Origin: Lachnospiraceae bacterium
GTDB taxonomy: Bacteria > Bacillota_A > Clostridia > Lachnospirales > Lachnospiraceae
NCBI GenBank assembly: GCA_017391465.1
Contig: JAFOYH010000036.1
Location: forward strand, 1 to 64,000
DNA length: 64,000 nucleotides
Reading direction: 5' to 3'
Part shown: piece by piece, positions 45,835 through 55,640 of the stretch
Position numbering within the stretch: the first letter of the stretch is position 1
How the letters are laid out: every line of letters begins with the position of its first letter
Notes under the pieces: model-generated
What the model was told of the DNA's origin: nothing
The model's input: the letters and a program-made list of their open reading frames with translations, nothing else
Database searches by the model: none
Translations under genes and position numbers: made by a program

Positions 45835-47028
45835 ATGAACAAAAAAGAAATCAGCGAAATCAAAAAACAGTTTACACCGGCTCATTGTGCGATCACTCGA
45901 ATCTGCGGATGTTATGTCGATGGTGAAAAAGAGAAAAAAACAACCATGAAAGAAATGTTTCTCTCCCTTCCGGAAGAAGAAATGTTTAAATATTTTGATA
46001 TTTTTAGAAAAACCCTTTCCGGTTCTTTAGGAAAGAATCTTGTGAATATGGAATTTCCAAAAGAAACCGAAGATTTTGGCGGAACTCAGGCTTTTCTCAT
46101 GTCATTGAGGGAAAGCCAGTTAAATGATCCAAATCTTTTAAATGAATTCTATGATAAAGTTATTGAATCCTATGATTATGGCGAACACTATCTTATTCTT
46201 CTCATTCATTCTGTCTATGATGTTCCGGGAAGAACAACTGACGGTCTTGAGATGGAAGATGCTTCGGATGAAATCTATGATCATATTTTATGCTCCATTT
46301 GTCCTGTTAAATTATCCAAACCCGGATTATCTTATCAGGTTGAAACAAACGAATTCCATGATCGTATTCGTGACTGGATTGTAGAAATGCCGGAAGTTGG
46401 ATTTCTCTTTCCAGCTTTTAATGACCGTAGTACAGATATTCATAATATTTTATACTATACAAAAAATCCGGAAGAACTTCGTTCCAGCCTTGTCGATAAT
46501 CTGTTGGGCTGTGTGCTTCCATTAACTGCCAAAAGTCAGAAAGAAACATTTCAGATGATGATCGAAGATACATTGGGAACCGATTGTGATTTTGAAGCTG
46601 TAAAAAATATTCATGATACATTATATGAGATGATTGAAGAACAAAAAGAAGAACCAAATCCAGTCGTTCTCGACAAAACAGATTTAAAGAATCTTATGTT
46701 AGACAGTGGTGTTAAAGAAGATAAACTGGAGTCATTTGATACATACTGTGAATCTGTTATGTCTGATGCCCCTATGATGGCAACCAATATTGCAAACGTA
46801 CGTAAATTCGAAATAAAAACACCAGACGTTACAGTTCAGGTCAATCCTGCCCGTTCTGATCTTGTTGAAACCAAACTCATCGATGGCAGACCTTGTCTTG
46901 TTATTGCTATTAATGATGCAGTCCAGGTTAATGGTATTCCTGTCCGTGTTCCGTTAGCTGAAGCAAATACCGAGTATGATGACTCCATGGACATGGCTGC
47001 AGCAACCGATGTTCCATTCGAAGAATAA
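45835..47028 (+). CDS. DUF4317 family protein
   Basis: A 397-residue soluble acidic protein. It begins with the family start NKKEISEIKKQFTPAHCAI and TRICGCYVDGEKEKK, and carries LILLIHSVYDVPGRT and EFHDRIRDWIVEMPEVGFLFPAF. The family is widespread in Lachnospiraceae and Clostridia, and its function is unknown. AAAGGTGG precedes the ATG. It is monocistronic and divergent from the suf pair. Confidence 0.9.
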   Translation: MNKKEISEIKKQFTPAHCAITRICGCYVDGEKEKKTTMKEMFLSLPEEEMFKYFDIFRKTLSGSLGKNLVNMEFPKETEDFGGTQAFLMSLRESQLNDPNLLNEFYDKVIESYDYGEHYLILLIHSVYDVPGRTTDGLEMEDASDEIYDHILCSICPVKLSKPGLSYQVETNEFHDRIRDWIVEMPEVGFLFPAFNDRSTDIHNILYYTKNPEELRSSLVDNLLGCVLPLTAKSQKETFQMMIEDTLGTDCDFEAVKNIHDTLYEMIEEQKEEPNPVVLDKTDLKNLMLDSGVKEDKLESFDTYCESVMSDAPMMATNIANVRKFEIKTPDVTVQVNPARSDLVETKLIDGRPCLVIAINDAVQVNGIPVRVPLAEANTEYDDSMDMAAATDVPFEE

Positions 47029-47060
47029 AATACCAATGATATTCAACTTAATATAACATC

Positions 47061-47111
47061 AAAAGACCGATAAAAGAATGAATACTTATCTTCTATCGGT
47101 CTTATTTTTTA
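47061..47111 (+). terminator. Bidirectional terminator after the DUF4317 gene
   Basis: AAGACCGATA pairs with TATCGGTCTT across a long loop and is followed by ATTTTTTAT; the ABC-F gene ends just beyond it. Confidence 0.88.
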
Positions 47112-47123
47112 TCTTATATTCCA

Positions 47124-48674
47124 TCAAATCTTTGTCGACCAGTCCTGACAGTTCCATACCTGTGTTACCACATCCATATAGAACTCTGGTTCATGGCAGA
47201 TAATTAAAATACTGCCTTTATATTCCTGAAGGGCACGTTTAAGCTCATCCTTAGCATCCACATCCAAATGGTTTGTAGGTTCATCCAGAAGTAAAATATT
47301 CGTTTCTTTATTGATAATCTTGCAAAGACGCACTTTTGCCTGTTCACCACCGCTAAGTACACGAACCTGACTTTCGATGTGTTTGGTTGTAAGACCGCAT
47401 TTTGCTAAAGCAGAACGCACTTCATACTGTGTATAGGATGGAAAATCCTTCCAAATTTCTTCAATACATGTCGTACGGTTGTCCTTTTCGCCTTCCTGCT
47501 CAAAGTAACCGATGTACTGATAATCACCTCGTGTCACCTTACCGGAAAATGGTTCGATCAGTCCCAAAATACTTTTAAGAAGGGTTGTCTTACCAATACC
47601 ATTGGCACCTACAAGGGCAATCTTTTCACCACGCTCCATGCGGATATTGAGTGGAACAGTCAATGGTTCATCATAACCTACAACAAGGTCTGTTGTTTCG
47701 AAGATGACCTTGCCGGAAGCACGGGCAGATTTAAAATTAAATTCCGGCTTTGGTTTTTCCTTGGCAAGCTCGATAATATCCATATTGTCCAGTTTCTTCT
47801 GACGGGACATGGCCATATTACGTGTAGAAACACGGGCTTTGTTACGAGCAACGAAATCTTTTAACTGACTGATCTCCTGCTGCTGACGGTTATAAGCCGC
47901 TTCAAGCTGCGCTTTTTTCATCGCATAAACTTCCTGGAACTTATCATAATCACCCGGATAACGATCCAATGCCTGATTTTCCATATGATAAATTAAATTG
48001 ATAACACTGTTTAAAAATGGAATATCATGAGAAATCAAAATAAAGGCATTCTCATATTCATTAAGATAACGTTTTAACCATTCAATATGATTTTCATCCA
48101 GATAGTTGGTCGGCTCATCCAAAAGCAGGATATCCGGTTTTTCAAGGAGCAGCTTTCCAAGAAGAATCTTTGTTCTCTGTCCACCGGATAATTCAGTAAC
48201 ATCGCGTTCTAAACCAATTTCATTCAAACCAAGGGCACGGGCAATTTCCTCAACTTTTGCATCAATCTGATAAAAATCATGCTGATCGAGAAGATCCTGA
48301 ATCGTTCCTGTTTCTTCCATAAGTTTATCCATCTCTTCCGGAGTTGCGTCACCCATCTGATCATACATACGGTTCATATCTTCTTCCATGGCGAATAAAA
48401 ACTGGAAAGCAGACTTTAACACATCACGAATGGTCATACCTTTTTCAAGAACAGCATGCTGATCCAAATACCCAACGCGTACGTTTTTCGCCCATTCAAC
48501 CGTACCTTCATCCGGCATCAATTTTCCTGTGATAATATTCATAAACGTCGATTTACCTTCACCATTGGCACCGATAAGTCCAATATGTTCGCCTTTTAAA
48601 AGACGGAAAGATACATTATTAAAAATAGCACGATCACCAAAACCATGACTCAAGTTTTTTACATTTAATATCAT
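47124..48674 (-). CDS. ABC-F family ATPase
   Basis: A 516-residue soluble protein with two ABC domains and no membrane part. Walker A motifs are GANGEGKST and GANGIGKTT; signatures are LSGGQRTKILLGKLLL and LSGGEQAKVRLCKII; both are followed by LLLDEPTN. A charged inter-domain linker (P-site interaction motif region) lies near 235-300. Such proteins act on the ribosome as translation factors or, in some subfamilies, antibiotic protectors. The layout is closest to the housekeeping YkpA/YbiT types. I chose the ATG at 48674 (AGGGGAG upstream). Confidence 0.92.
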   Translation of the reverse strand: MILNVKNLSHGFGDRAIFNNVSFRLLKGEHIGLIGANGEGKSTFMNIITGKLMPDEGTVEWAKNVRVGYLDQHAVLEKGMTIRDVLKSAFQFLFAMEEDMNRMYDQMGDATPEEMDKLMEETGTIQDLLDQHDFYQIDAKVEEIARALGLNEIGLERDVTELSGGQRTKILLGKLLLEKPDILLLDEPTNYLDENHIEWLKRYLNEYENAFILISHDIPFLNSVINLIYHMENQALDRYPGDYDKFQEVYAMKKAQLEAAYNRQQQEISQLKDFVARNKARVSTRNMAMSRQKKLDNMDIIELAKEKPKPEFNFKSARASGKVIFETTDLVVGYDEPLTVPLNIRMERGEKIALVGANGIGKTTLLKSILGLIEPFSGKVTRGDYQYIGYFEQEGEKDNRTTCIEEIWKDFPSYTQYEVRSALAKCGLTTKHIESQVRVLSGGEQAKVRLCKIINKETNILLLDEPTNHLDVDAKDELKRALQEYKGSILIICHEPEFYMDVVTQVWNCQDWSTKI

Positions 48675-48801
48675 TATAAAACTCCCCTGCATAATATTTC
48701 ATCATCAAATACGGACTTATTATATCGGAAAGAATAGGGCTTTGCAAGTGACGAAATCGTTTGTATAATAAATAAAAATAAGATAAGTGAGGTAATGAAC
48801 T

Positions 48802-49149
48802 ATGAGTCGTTTATTTTTAGAATATCCAAAATGCTCTACATGTCGTAAAGCAAAAAAATATCTTGAAGAAAATGGTGTTGAATTTATCGACAGACATATC
48901 GTTGAAACAAATCCAACGGCTGAAGAATTAAAAGAATGGATTGCAAAAAGCGGTCTCCCTGTGAAAAAATTCTTCAACACAAGCGGAAAACTTTACAAAG
49001 AAATGGGATTGAAAGATAAATTAGCTTCTATGTCTGATGAAGAACAGATTGAGCTTCTTGCTTCTAACGGCATGCTTGTTAAACGTCCACTCATCATCGA
49101 AGATGGTCGTGTCCTTGTTGGCTTTAAAGAGGCTGAATGGAAATTTTAA
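48802..49149 (+). CDS. ArsC/Spx-family thioredoxin-fold protein
   Basis: A 115-residue protein of the arsenate reductase/Spx/YffB family. The N-terminal YPKCSTCRKAKKYLEENG carries a CxxC pair (C12, C15 by position in that motif), and RHIVETNPTAEELKEW and KRPLIIEDGRVLVGFKEAEW match the family core. Without the Spx RNA-polymerase contact residues being checkable, it could be a reductase or regulator; neighbouring genes do not help. TGAGGTAA precedes the ATG. Confidence 0.88.
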   Translation: MSRLFLEYPKCSTCRKAKKYLEENGVEFIDRHIVETNPTAEELKEWIAKSGLPVKKFFNTSGKLYKEMGLKDKLASMSDEEQIELLASNGMLVKRPLIIEDGRVLVGFKEAEWKF

Positions 49150-49157
49150 TTTAGTTC

Positions 49158-49196
49158 AAAAAGGGGCTGCAGCACTTTAATTAGTGCGACAGCCCC
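49158..49196 (-). terminator. Terminator overlapping the end of the 108-aa hypothetical gene
   Basis: GGGGCTGTCGCACT pairs with AGTGCTGCAGCCCC and is followed by TTTTTG on the minus strand. The hairpin contains the final codons of the hypothetical gene. It also lies after the ArsC/Spx gene on the plus strand. Confidence 0.85.
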
Positions 49197-49507
49197 ATGT
49201 ATTTATAATAATACAATAAATCTTCCTCATTAAAATCTTCTGGATTATCTGAATCGTCACTGTCACAAAACAGCCAAATGAGTGCATTATCCAAAAACCA
49301 TTCTTTCTTCTTTAGTGTGTTCACAATACGTCCGAACTTTGCATAATCGTTGACGTCACCATTATCATGGTAAATCATGGATTCTGTTCCGTCATACAAT
49401 CTTGAAAAATTCATCTGAGCAAAAGCACTGTGAATTGCCTTATACATACCGTCCAATCGATATATTTTTTCGTTCTTTATCTTATCTTCATTCAGGCGAA
49501 TGATCAT
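49181..49507 (-). CDS. Conserved hypothetical protein (108 aa)
   Basis: A small acidic soluble protein with no family I recognise. It begins MIIRLNEDKIKNEKIYRLDG and has an Asp/Ser-rich stretch (CDSDDSDNPEDFNEEDLL) near the end. I chose the ATG at 49507, with AGGG about six bases upstream. It lies alone between two plus-strand genes. Confidence 0.7.
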   Translation of the reverse strand: MIIRLNEDKIKNEKIYRLDGMYKAIHSAFAQMNFSRLYDGTESMIYHDNGDVNDYAKFGRIVNTLKKKEWFLDNALIWLFCDSDDSDNPEDFNEEDLLYYYKYMGLSH

Positions 49508-49586
49508 TTTTAACCCTATGAAATAAAATGACATTTCTATATCTTATATGATATGATAACTTTTATAAGAACCACGGGAGGCTTTC

Positions 49587-50477
49587 ATGAATCGCACATT
49601 AACATACACTATTACCTCAAACGAACATAAAACAAAAATCGAACACTTTTTACGAGATAAAGGCTATTCAAGGCATCTCCTTATTTCTCTTAAACAGGAT
49701 ACACATTCTGTTCTTGTCAATGGTCAGCCACGATACATGAACGAGCGTTTAGTCGATGGCGATGAACTTACAATCAATATCCGCGAAGATGAGGTATCGG
49801 AGAAAATTGAACCCGTAAATCTTCCGCTAAATATTCTCTATGAAGACGAGGATATCATCGTCATTAATAAACCCGCAGGCATGCCCATTCATCCCTCGAT
49901 CAATAACTATGGCAATACGTTAGCAAATGCTTTGGCTTATTATTATGAACGTCAAAATAAGCCTTTTATTTTTCGATGTACAAACCGATTGGACCGCGAC
50001 ACATCTGGTGTAACAATCATTGCTAAAAATCAATTAAGTTCCGGAATTTTATCAACTAAGGTTATGCATCATGAAGTGGATCGCGAATACCTTGCCATTA
50101 TTCGAGGAACAGATTTACCGGCTTCAGGTACAATCAATGCTCCAATCGGACGCAAACCCGATTCTATTATTGAACGTATGGTTGATTTTGAAGATGGTGA
50201 AGAAGCAATTACACATTATAAAGTTTTAAAAAAAGAAAATGGGCACAGCCTCGTTTCTCTTAAATTGGAAACCGGCCGTACCCATCAGATACGTATTCAT
50301 ATGAAATATTTAGGATATCCTCTCATTGGAGACTATCTTTATAATCCGGATATGGAGTTTATTACGCGACAAGCTCTGCATTCCTACCGAATGTCTTTCA
50401 ATCATCCGATTACGGGAGAATTCATGGAGTTTGTTGCTCCACTCCCAATAGACATGAATCAAATCATTTCTCTTTAG
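49587..50477 (+). CDS. RluA-family pseudouridine synthase
   Basis: A 296-residue enzyme converting uridine to pseudouridine in rRNA or tRNA. An N-terminal S4-like RNA-binding domain (about 15-75, HFLRDKGYSRHLLISLKQ) precedes the catalytic domain. The catalytic Asp sits in TNRLDRDTSGVTIIAKN, where the usual H-R-L-D reads N-R-L-D. RTHQIRIHMKYLGYPLIGD is the RluA C-terminal motif. CGGGAGG precedes the ATG. Its stop overlaps the convergent activase-like gene by four bases. Confidence 0.93.
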   Translation: MNRTLTYTITSNEHKTKIEHFLRDKGYSRHLLISLKQDTHSVLVNGQPRYMNERLVDGDELTINIREDEVSEKIEPVNLPLNILYEDEDIIVINKPAGMPIHPSINNYGNTLANALAYYYERQNKPFIFRCTNRLDRDTSGVTIIAKNQLSSGILSTKVMHHEVDREYLAIIRGTDLPASGTINAPIGRKPDSIIERMVDFEDGEEAITHYKVLKKENGHSLVSLKLETGRTHQIRIHMKYLGYPLIGDYLYNPDMEFITRQALHSYRMSFNHPITGEFMEFVAPLPIDMNQIISL

Positions 50478-53400
50478 ATATTCTCCAGATTTGTCTTTAC
50501 ATTCATAATGAGCATCTGAAGACGATTTTCTACATTTGCGAAGCTGACATCCGGATCATAATCTAAAGGCAAAATCTGAACGTTCGGATAAAGCTCTTTA
50601 AGCTTCTTAATAATTCCTCGACCAACAATATGATTTGGCAGGCATCCAAATGGCTGTAAAACAACAAATGCTTTGCAGCCTTTCTTTGCGTGATGCATGA
50701 TTTCACCAGGAATCAATACACCTTCACCCGCATCAAATGTATGATGGAAAATACGATCGCTGTCTTTAATCAAATCTGTAATACGCGCTGCCTTTTCATA
50801 AAGCGGATGCTCTTTTGCAATCTTATCTGTAAGATCATGTGCCTTATCAAAGAAAATATCTGTAAGACGAAGCATGGCTTTTTTAACAAATGGTTTATCC
50901 ACACCATATTCTTTCACCTGCATATCCTGATAGAAGAATGATTTTCGAATTACATCTGTCATACGGGCTTCAATAATTTCAAATCCATTTTTCTCAAGAT
51001 AAAGTTCAATATCATGGTTTGCTCCCGGATGGAAGTTTAATAAGTATTCACCAACAATTAATACACGAGGTTTTGGTCGGCTGCGATCATATGGAACATT
51101 TTTCATAATCTCTATAGCCTTTTTAAATCCAGACTTTGCACCTCGAACACCGCTTTTTTCGATTCCCTTCATGACAGCGTCTACTGCTTTATCAAAAGCC
51201 TCATCCGCACTGCCTTTTATTTTTTCATAAGGACGAATCTTACGTAACAGTTCTTCCAAAGCATCGATCATTGGCAAGCCATATGCAATATTGATCGAAT
51301 TCAACAAATCCAACTTGAATCCCGGATGTAACTGATGATAATCCACATCATCATTTGTTACAATGGATACGTCTTTAAATCCGGCATCATCCAATGCTTT
51401 ACGAAGCAGAGCGCCATAATGGGTTAAACGACAATCACCAATATATTTACCCATGCCAATAGCAACATCTTTACCATCGTATCTTCCGCTCTTTAAAGCA
51501 GCCAAAGCTTCACCAATAACAATCTGAGCAGGGAAACAAATATCATTGTTGACATACTGTTTTCCTAATCGAATCGCTTCTTCTCTTCCCATATCCAAAG
51601 GTTCTGCTTTAAGACCCTGTTTTTTAAATACTGCAGTCATCAACTTACAAAACGCTCTCGATGTATTTGGAACAAGAATAATTCTTTCTTTTCGATCCTG
51701 AGACTGGAATTTCACTTTATAAGGCTCCTGTACAGGATTTGCTTTGTTTTTCAGTGCCTGACGACGCATGTTGACCGTTTCAACAAAAGAACGGACACGA
51801 ATGCGAAGAGGACCTTTAATATCACTCTCATCTAATTTAAGAATTAACGGTGCCTTTCCTGAAATTTCTCGCATCAAACGAACAATTTCATCGGAAAGAT
51901 AGGCATCATGACCACACCCAAAACTAACAATCTGAACATATTCCAGATAATCGGACTGTGCAGCCAGTACTGCTGTCGATAACATACGACCATGATAATT
52001 ATTAACAACATCCAAACGACTCTTGCTTAAATCTACATTTTCAATTCCAGGAACCGAATCTGCAGTTAACACTGGAATATTTAAATTGATAAATAAATCT
52101 GCCAGATTATGATTTACTAAAGAATCATTCTGATATGGTCTGGATGCCAGAACAATAGCATAGGAACCGTTTGCTTTGACTTCATCAATGATTTCCTGAC
52201 CACGTTTTTTTAGAGCAGTATGGAATGCATCTTGCGCCTCATCCGCCTGACGGATGGCTTCTGCTGTCATAGACTCAGAAATACCAAACTTATCTTTCAT
52301 ATATTTTGACAATTGATTCAATCGGTCTTTATCTGTATACCAGTGGAACAATGGTGAATGGAATGGCACACCCCATTTTTCTTCAGTATTATCCGAATTT
52401 CGTATAACAATCGGATATCCTTTAACAACCGCACACATGGACACACTGGTCTCTTCTGTATTCTCTGACTTAACTGTTGTGATCGAAGGCATAAAGATTC
52501 GATCCACACCACGATCAACAAGACTACGAATATGACCATGCACCAGTTTCGCTGGAAAACATACGGTATCGGATGTCACAGCCGATAATCCGCGCTCATA
52601 CATGGCACGTGTACTTGCACTGGAAACTTTTACATCAAATCCTAAGGCTTTTAAAAAAACTTTCCAGAATGGCAAGGTTTCCCAGTAAGATAATACACGC
52701 GGAATACCCATAGTTATATTTCGTTTTTCACAAACAGCTTCAAACGGATAATCTTTTAATAAGAGTGCCTCACGTTCTTTAAACATATTAGGCACTTTTT
52801 TCTTTTCACTGTTTTTTACTTTATGTTCATCCGTATCGATCATCTCACCGCGTTCACAACGGTTATTTGTAACCCACGAACTGCCATTTGAGAATTTAAC
52901 AATCGTACGTTTACAGTGGTTAGTACAATGCGGACAGGGTACATTGCTTTCCTGCTCATAAGAAAATGATTCTAAACCGTCAAGGCCAATAAATGAAGGC
53001 GTAATATCACCTGCAGCCATGCGTTCTTTAACGATCAATGCGGCACCAATAGCACCCATAATTCCCGGATAAGGTGCACGAATAACTTTTTTACCAATAT
53101 ACTGTTCCATGGCACAAAGAACAGCATCATTCTGAAATGTTCCCCCTTGAACAACAATGGTGTCACCAAGTGAATTCAGATTATCCATGCGTATAACTTT
53201 TGTAAATACATTTTCTATAATCGAACGACAAAGGCCAGCCATAATATCATTTGGTTTTTTGCCATTGCGCTGTTCAGTGACAATACTGCTATTCATAAAC
53301 ACCGTACAACGGCTGCCAAGGTTGGCGGGATTATCCGATGAAAAGGCTGCATTTGCAATTTCTTTAACAGGGATATGTAAGGTGGATGCAAAGTTTTCCA

Positions 53401-54802
53401 AAAAAGATCCGCAGCCGGACGAACATGCTTCATTAACAATAATATTTGTAATGATTCCGTGATCAATCCAAATAGCTTTCATATCCTGTCCACCAATATC
53501 TAAAATAAATGAAGCATTTTTAACATATTTTTCGACACCACGGACATGGGCAACCGTTTCAACCACGTGACATTCGGCTGAAAAAGCTCTGGCAAAGAGC
53601 TGTTCACCATAACCAGTGGTGCATGCACCTATAATATCCAATACGGCTCCTGCTTCGTTATATCGATTGCGAAGCTTCGTTAATGCATCTTTAGCAACAA
53701 CTAAAGGATCTCCTTCATTGGATGCATAAAAATATTCAAGAATCTCTTCCTTCTCATCAATCAAAACAAATTTTGTTGTTGTGCTTCCTGAGTCAATACC
53801 AAGATATGCTTTCACATGATCGCCTTTACGTAATGATCTTGGAAGTATTTCCGGTAATTTATGTCGTTCCTTAAATTCAGCGAGTTCCTGTTCAGATTCA
53901 AAAAAAGGAATTCCATCGTTTCCTTCGAATAATTCATTTTGATCCATCAACTTCTTCAGAAGTTCCATAAGATCCTCAACTGATGCACAGTTATCAGCCA
54001 GATTAAACATAGTTTCAGCCGATAAAGCTGCACCATGGGCCACCATAAGCTGTGGATGCTCCGGAACGAATATATCTTCTTCAGATAATTCTAATCGTTC
54101 AGCAAACACCTGAATTAATGTCGGATTAAATGTCAATGGTCCACCCTCAAAAACCACTGGTTTACGAATATCCAGTCCCTGTGCCAGACCACCGATCGTC
54201 TGCTTGGCAATGGCATGCAATGAAGATAAAGCCAAATCCTGTTTTAACACCCCTTGATTTACTAAAGGCTGAATATCTGTCTTTGCATAGACGCCACAGC
54301 GGCCGGAAATATCATACACACAGGTACCCTGAGATGCTAAATCATTGAAACTTTCTACCGGAATATTTAATACGGCAGCCATCTCATCAATAAATGCACC
54401 TGTACCCCCGGCACAACTGCCATTCATGCGCATATCTGCAACTTTTAATGGACCTTCTTCACCACCGCCCTGGAAAAAGATCATTTTTGCATCCTGACCG
54501 CCAAGTTCAATGGCCGTTCCAACCGTTTCATATATTTCCTGCAAAACAATAGAATTTGCAACCACTTCCTGCACATAACCCATCTGAGTCTTTTCTGAAA
54601 GTGCTTTCGCTCCGGAACCTGTGAATACTAAATTAACTTTTTGGTCTGGAAAGTTTTCATTCAACTGACATAGCAACTCATAAACACTTTCGATTTGGTG
54701 TGCATTATGTCGAATATAATTCGAAAACAAAATCTCCTTATTTTCTTTATTCAACGCCACAATTTTTGTTGTTGTCGAACCAATATCTACACCTACAAAC
54801 AC
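50474..54802 (-). CDS. Giant acyl-CoA dehydratase activase/dehydratase-like Fe-S protein, copy 2
   Basis: A 1442-residue paralogue of the protein at 4588-8817 with the same plan. Two ATPase modules have GVDIGSTTTK near residue 4 and GIDSGSTTTK near 335. HgdC-like Fe-S segments are MNGSCAGGTGAFIDEMA and [25 protein letters not shown] cluster lies near 640, and a DUF2229/dehydratase-like C-terminal half follows, ending in the [18 protein letters not shown] motif shared by both copies. The start is GTG at 54802 with AGGAAG upstream. A separate short ORF with a stronger ribosome binding site overlaps this start. Substrate unknown. Confidence 0.84.
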   Translation of the reverse strand: MFVGVDIGSTTTKIVALNKENKEILFSNYIRHNAHQIESVYELLCQLNENFPDQKVNLVFTGSGAKALSEKTQMGYVQEVVANSIVLQEIYETVGTAIELGGQDAKMIFFQGGGEEGPLKVADMRMNGSCAGGTGAFIDEMAAVLNIPVESFNDLASQGTCVYDISGRCGVYAKTDIQPLVNQGVLKQDLALSSLHAIAKQTIGGLAQGLDIRKPVVFEGGPLTFNPTLIQVFAERLELSEEDIFVPEHPQLMVAHGAALSAETMFNLADNCASVEDLMELLKKLMDQNELFEGNDGIPFFESEQELAEFKERHKLPEILPRSLRKGDHVKAYLGIDSGSTTTKFVLIDEKEEILEYFYASNEGDPLVVAKDALTKLRNRYNEAGAVLDIIGACTTGYGEQLFARAFSAECHVVETVAHVRGVEKYVKNASFILDIGGQDMKAIWIDHGIITNIIVNEACSSGCGSFLENFASTLHIPVKEIANAAFSSDNPANLGSRCTVFMNSSIVTEQRNGKKPNDIMAGLCRSIIENVFTKVIRMDNLNSLGDTIVVQGGTFQNDAVLCAMEQYIGKKVIRAPYPGIMGAIGAALIVKERMAAGDITPSFIGLDGLESFSYEQESNVPCPHCTNHCKRTIVKFSNGSSWVTNNRCERGEMIDTDEHKVKNSEKKKVPNMFKEREALLLKDYPFEAVCEKRNITMGIPRVLSYWETLPFWKVFLKALGFDVKVSSASTRAMYERGLSAVTSDTVCFPAKLVHGHIRSLVDRGVDRIFMPSITTVKSENTEETSVSMCAVVKGYPIVIRNSDNTEEKWGVPFHSPLFHWYTDKDRLNQLSKYMKDKFGISESMTAEAIRQADEAQDAFHTALKKRGQEIIDEVKANGSYAIVLASRPYQNDSLVNHNLADLFINLNIPVLTADSVPGIENVDLSKSRLDVVNNYHGRMLSTAVLAAQSDYLEYVQIVSFGCGHDAYLSDEIVRLMREISGKAPLILKLDESDIKGPLRIRVRSFVETVNMRRQALKNKANPVQEPYKVKFQSQDRKERIILVPNTSRAFCKLMTAVFKKQGLKAEPLDMGREEAIRLGKQYVNNDICFPAQIVIGEALAALKSGRYDGKDVAIGMGKYIGDCRLTHYGALLRKALDDAGFKDVSIVTNDDVDYHQLHPGFKLDLLNSINIAYGLPMIDALEELLRKIRPYEKIKGSADEAFDKAVDAVMKGIEKSGVRGAKSGFKKAIEIMKNVPYDRSRPKPRVLIVGEYLLNFHPGANHDIELYLEKNGFEIIEARMTDVIRKSFFYQDMQVKEYGVDKPFVKKAMLRLTDIFFDKAHDLTDKIAKEHPLYEKAARITDLIKDSDRIFHHTFDAGEGVLIPGEIMHHAKKGCKAFVVLQPFGCLPNHIVGRGIIKKLKELYPNVQILPLDYDPDVSFANVENRLQMLIMNVKTNLENI

Positions 54803-54863
54803 TGTCTACACTTCCTAATGTTGAAATTTGTGGTATTTTATCGAAATCTACCACATTTAACAT
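54747..54863 (-). CDS. Upstream ORF (38 aa) overlapping the start of activase copy 2
   Basis: A 38-codon ORF starts at an ATG at 54863 with an excellent AAAGGAG five bases upstream and ends within the first codons of the giant gene, in another frame. It begins MLNVVDFDKIPQISTLG. It could be a leader peptide coupling translation to the GTG start of the large gene, or the original N-terminus of it after a frameshift. No homologue is recognised. Confidence 0.45.
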   Translation of the reverse strand: MLNVVDFDKIPQISTLGSVDSVCRCRYWFDNNKNCGVE

Positions 54864-54864
54864 T
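54817..54864. repeat. Inverted repeat over the upstream ORF start
   Basis: Arms AATGTT and TGTGGTA on one side mirror TACCACA and AACATT on the other, giving a 48-base imperfect palindrome. It covers the upstream ORF start codon and ends next to the ribosome binding site of activase copy 2. There is no T-run, so it is not a terminator; an operator or translational control hairpin is inferred. Confidence 0.6.
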
Positions 54865-54979
54865 TTAGCTCCTTTCTGCAAATAGTCAATGGAATGAATT
54901 TTATTCAATTTAAATTCAATTTATTTTAAGAGGTTCTTTACCAAATCTTTTCCCTTATCTTTACAAATCTTTTAGAATT

Positions 54980-55018
54980 AAAAAACGTCGTTCAATATCT
55001 CTTCGAACGACGTTTTTA
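54980..55018 (-). terminator. Terminator after the cytidylate kinase-like gene
   Basis: A 13-bp stem AAAAACGTCGTTC (54981-54993) pairs with its complement (55005-55017), with A/T runs at both ends. Confidence 0.92.
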
Positions 55019-55026
55019 ATCATAAT

Positions 55027-55611
55027 TTATTTCTGTGCCAAATCACAAATCAAATCAATGCATGTTTCTATACCCAATTTCGACGAATTCAAACAAAGAT
55101 CATAATATTCCGACATTCCAAAAACTGTATTCGTATAATAAGAACAGTACTTACGACGTTTCTTATCAACTTGTTTCATACGGTCCATAATCTTTGCATC
55201 CGATTCATCCGGCATCTTTGTTTTTAAATGCTGCAATCTCCAATATGGATGAGCATGAATGAAAATATGTAATGTATGATCGAATTCAGCTAAAATATTG
55301 TTTGCATTACGACCAACAATAACACAATTCCCTTTTTCACCAATTTTACGAATGACTTTCTTCTGTGCATCAAAAAGTTTTTCATTCAATGGCTTATTAT
55401 AAAAATCAAACAAACTTTGTGCAAAGCCAAAATTAACAGGAATCTTTTCATCCCATTTTTCAAGACTGGCTATATCAAGATTTGTTTCTCTTGCTGCCTG
55501 CAGAATAATTTCTTTATCATAATACTCATATCCTAGTCGATCGGCAACAGCTTTGCCAATGGTTCCTCCACTGGCACCAAATTCACGGCTGATTGTAATA
55601 ATCTTTTTCAT
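55027..55611 (-). CDS. Cytidylate kinase-like family protein
   Basis: A 194-residue P-loop kinase-fold protein of the AAA_26/cytidylate kinase-like group. It starts MKKIITISREFGASGGTIGK, where the P-loop is GASGGTIGK (10-18), followed by LGYEYYDKEII, CVIVGRNANNILA and DKKRRKYCSYYTNTVFG. It is not the essential Cmk; members are common in Clostridia and of unproven substrate. AGGAGG overlaps the gap to the ABC ATPase gene, 29 bases upstream. Confidence 0.85.
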   Translation of the reverse strand: MKKIITISREFGASGGTIGKAVADRLGYEYYDKEIILQAARETNLDIASLEKWDEKIPVNFGFAQSLFDFYNKPLNEKLFDAQKKVIRKIGEKGNCVIVGRNANNILAEFDHTLHIFIHAHPYWRLQHLKTKMPDESDAKIMDRMKQVDKKRRKYCSYYTNTVFGMSEYYDLCLNSSKLGIETCIDLICDLAQK

Positions 55612-55640
55612 CTTGCAATCCTCCCCATAACATATTTGGT

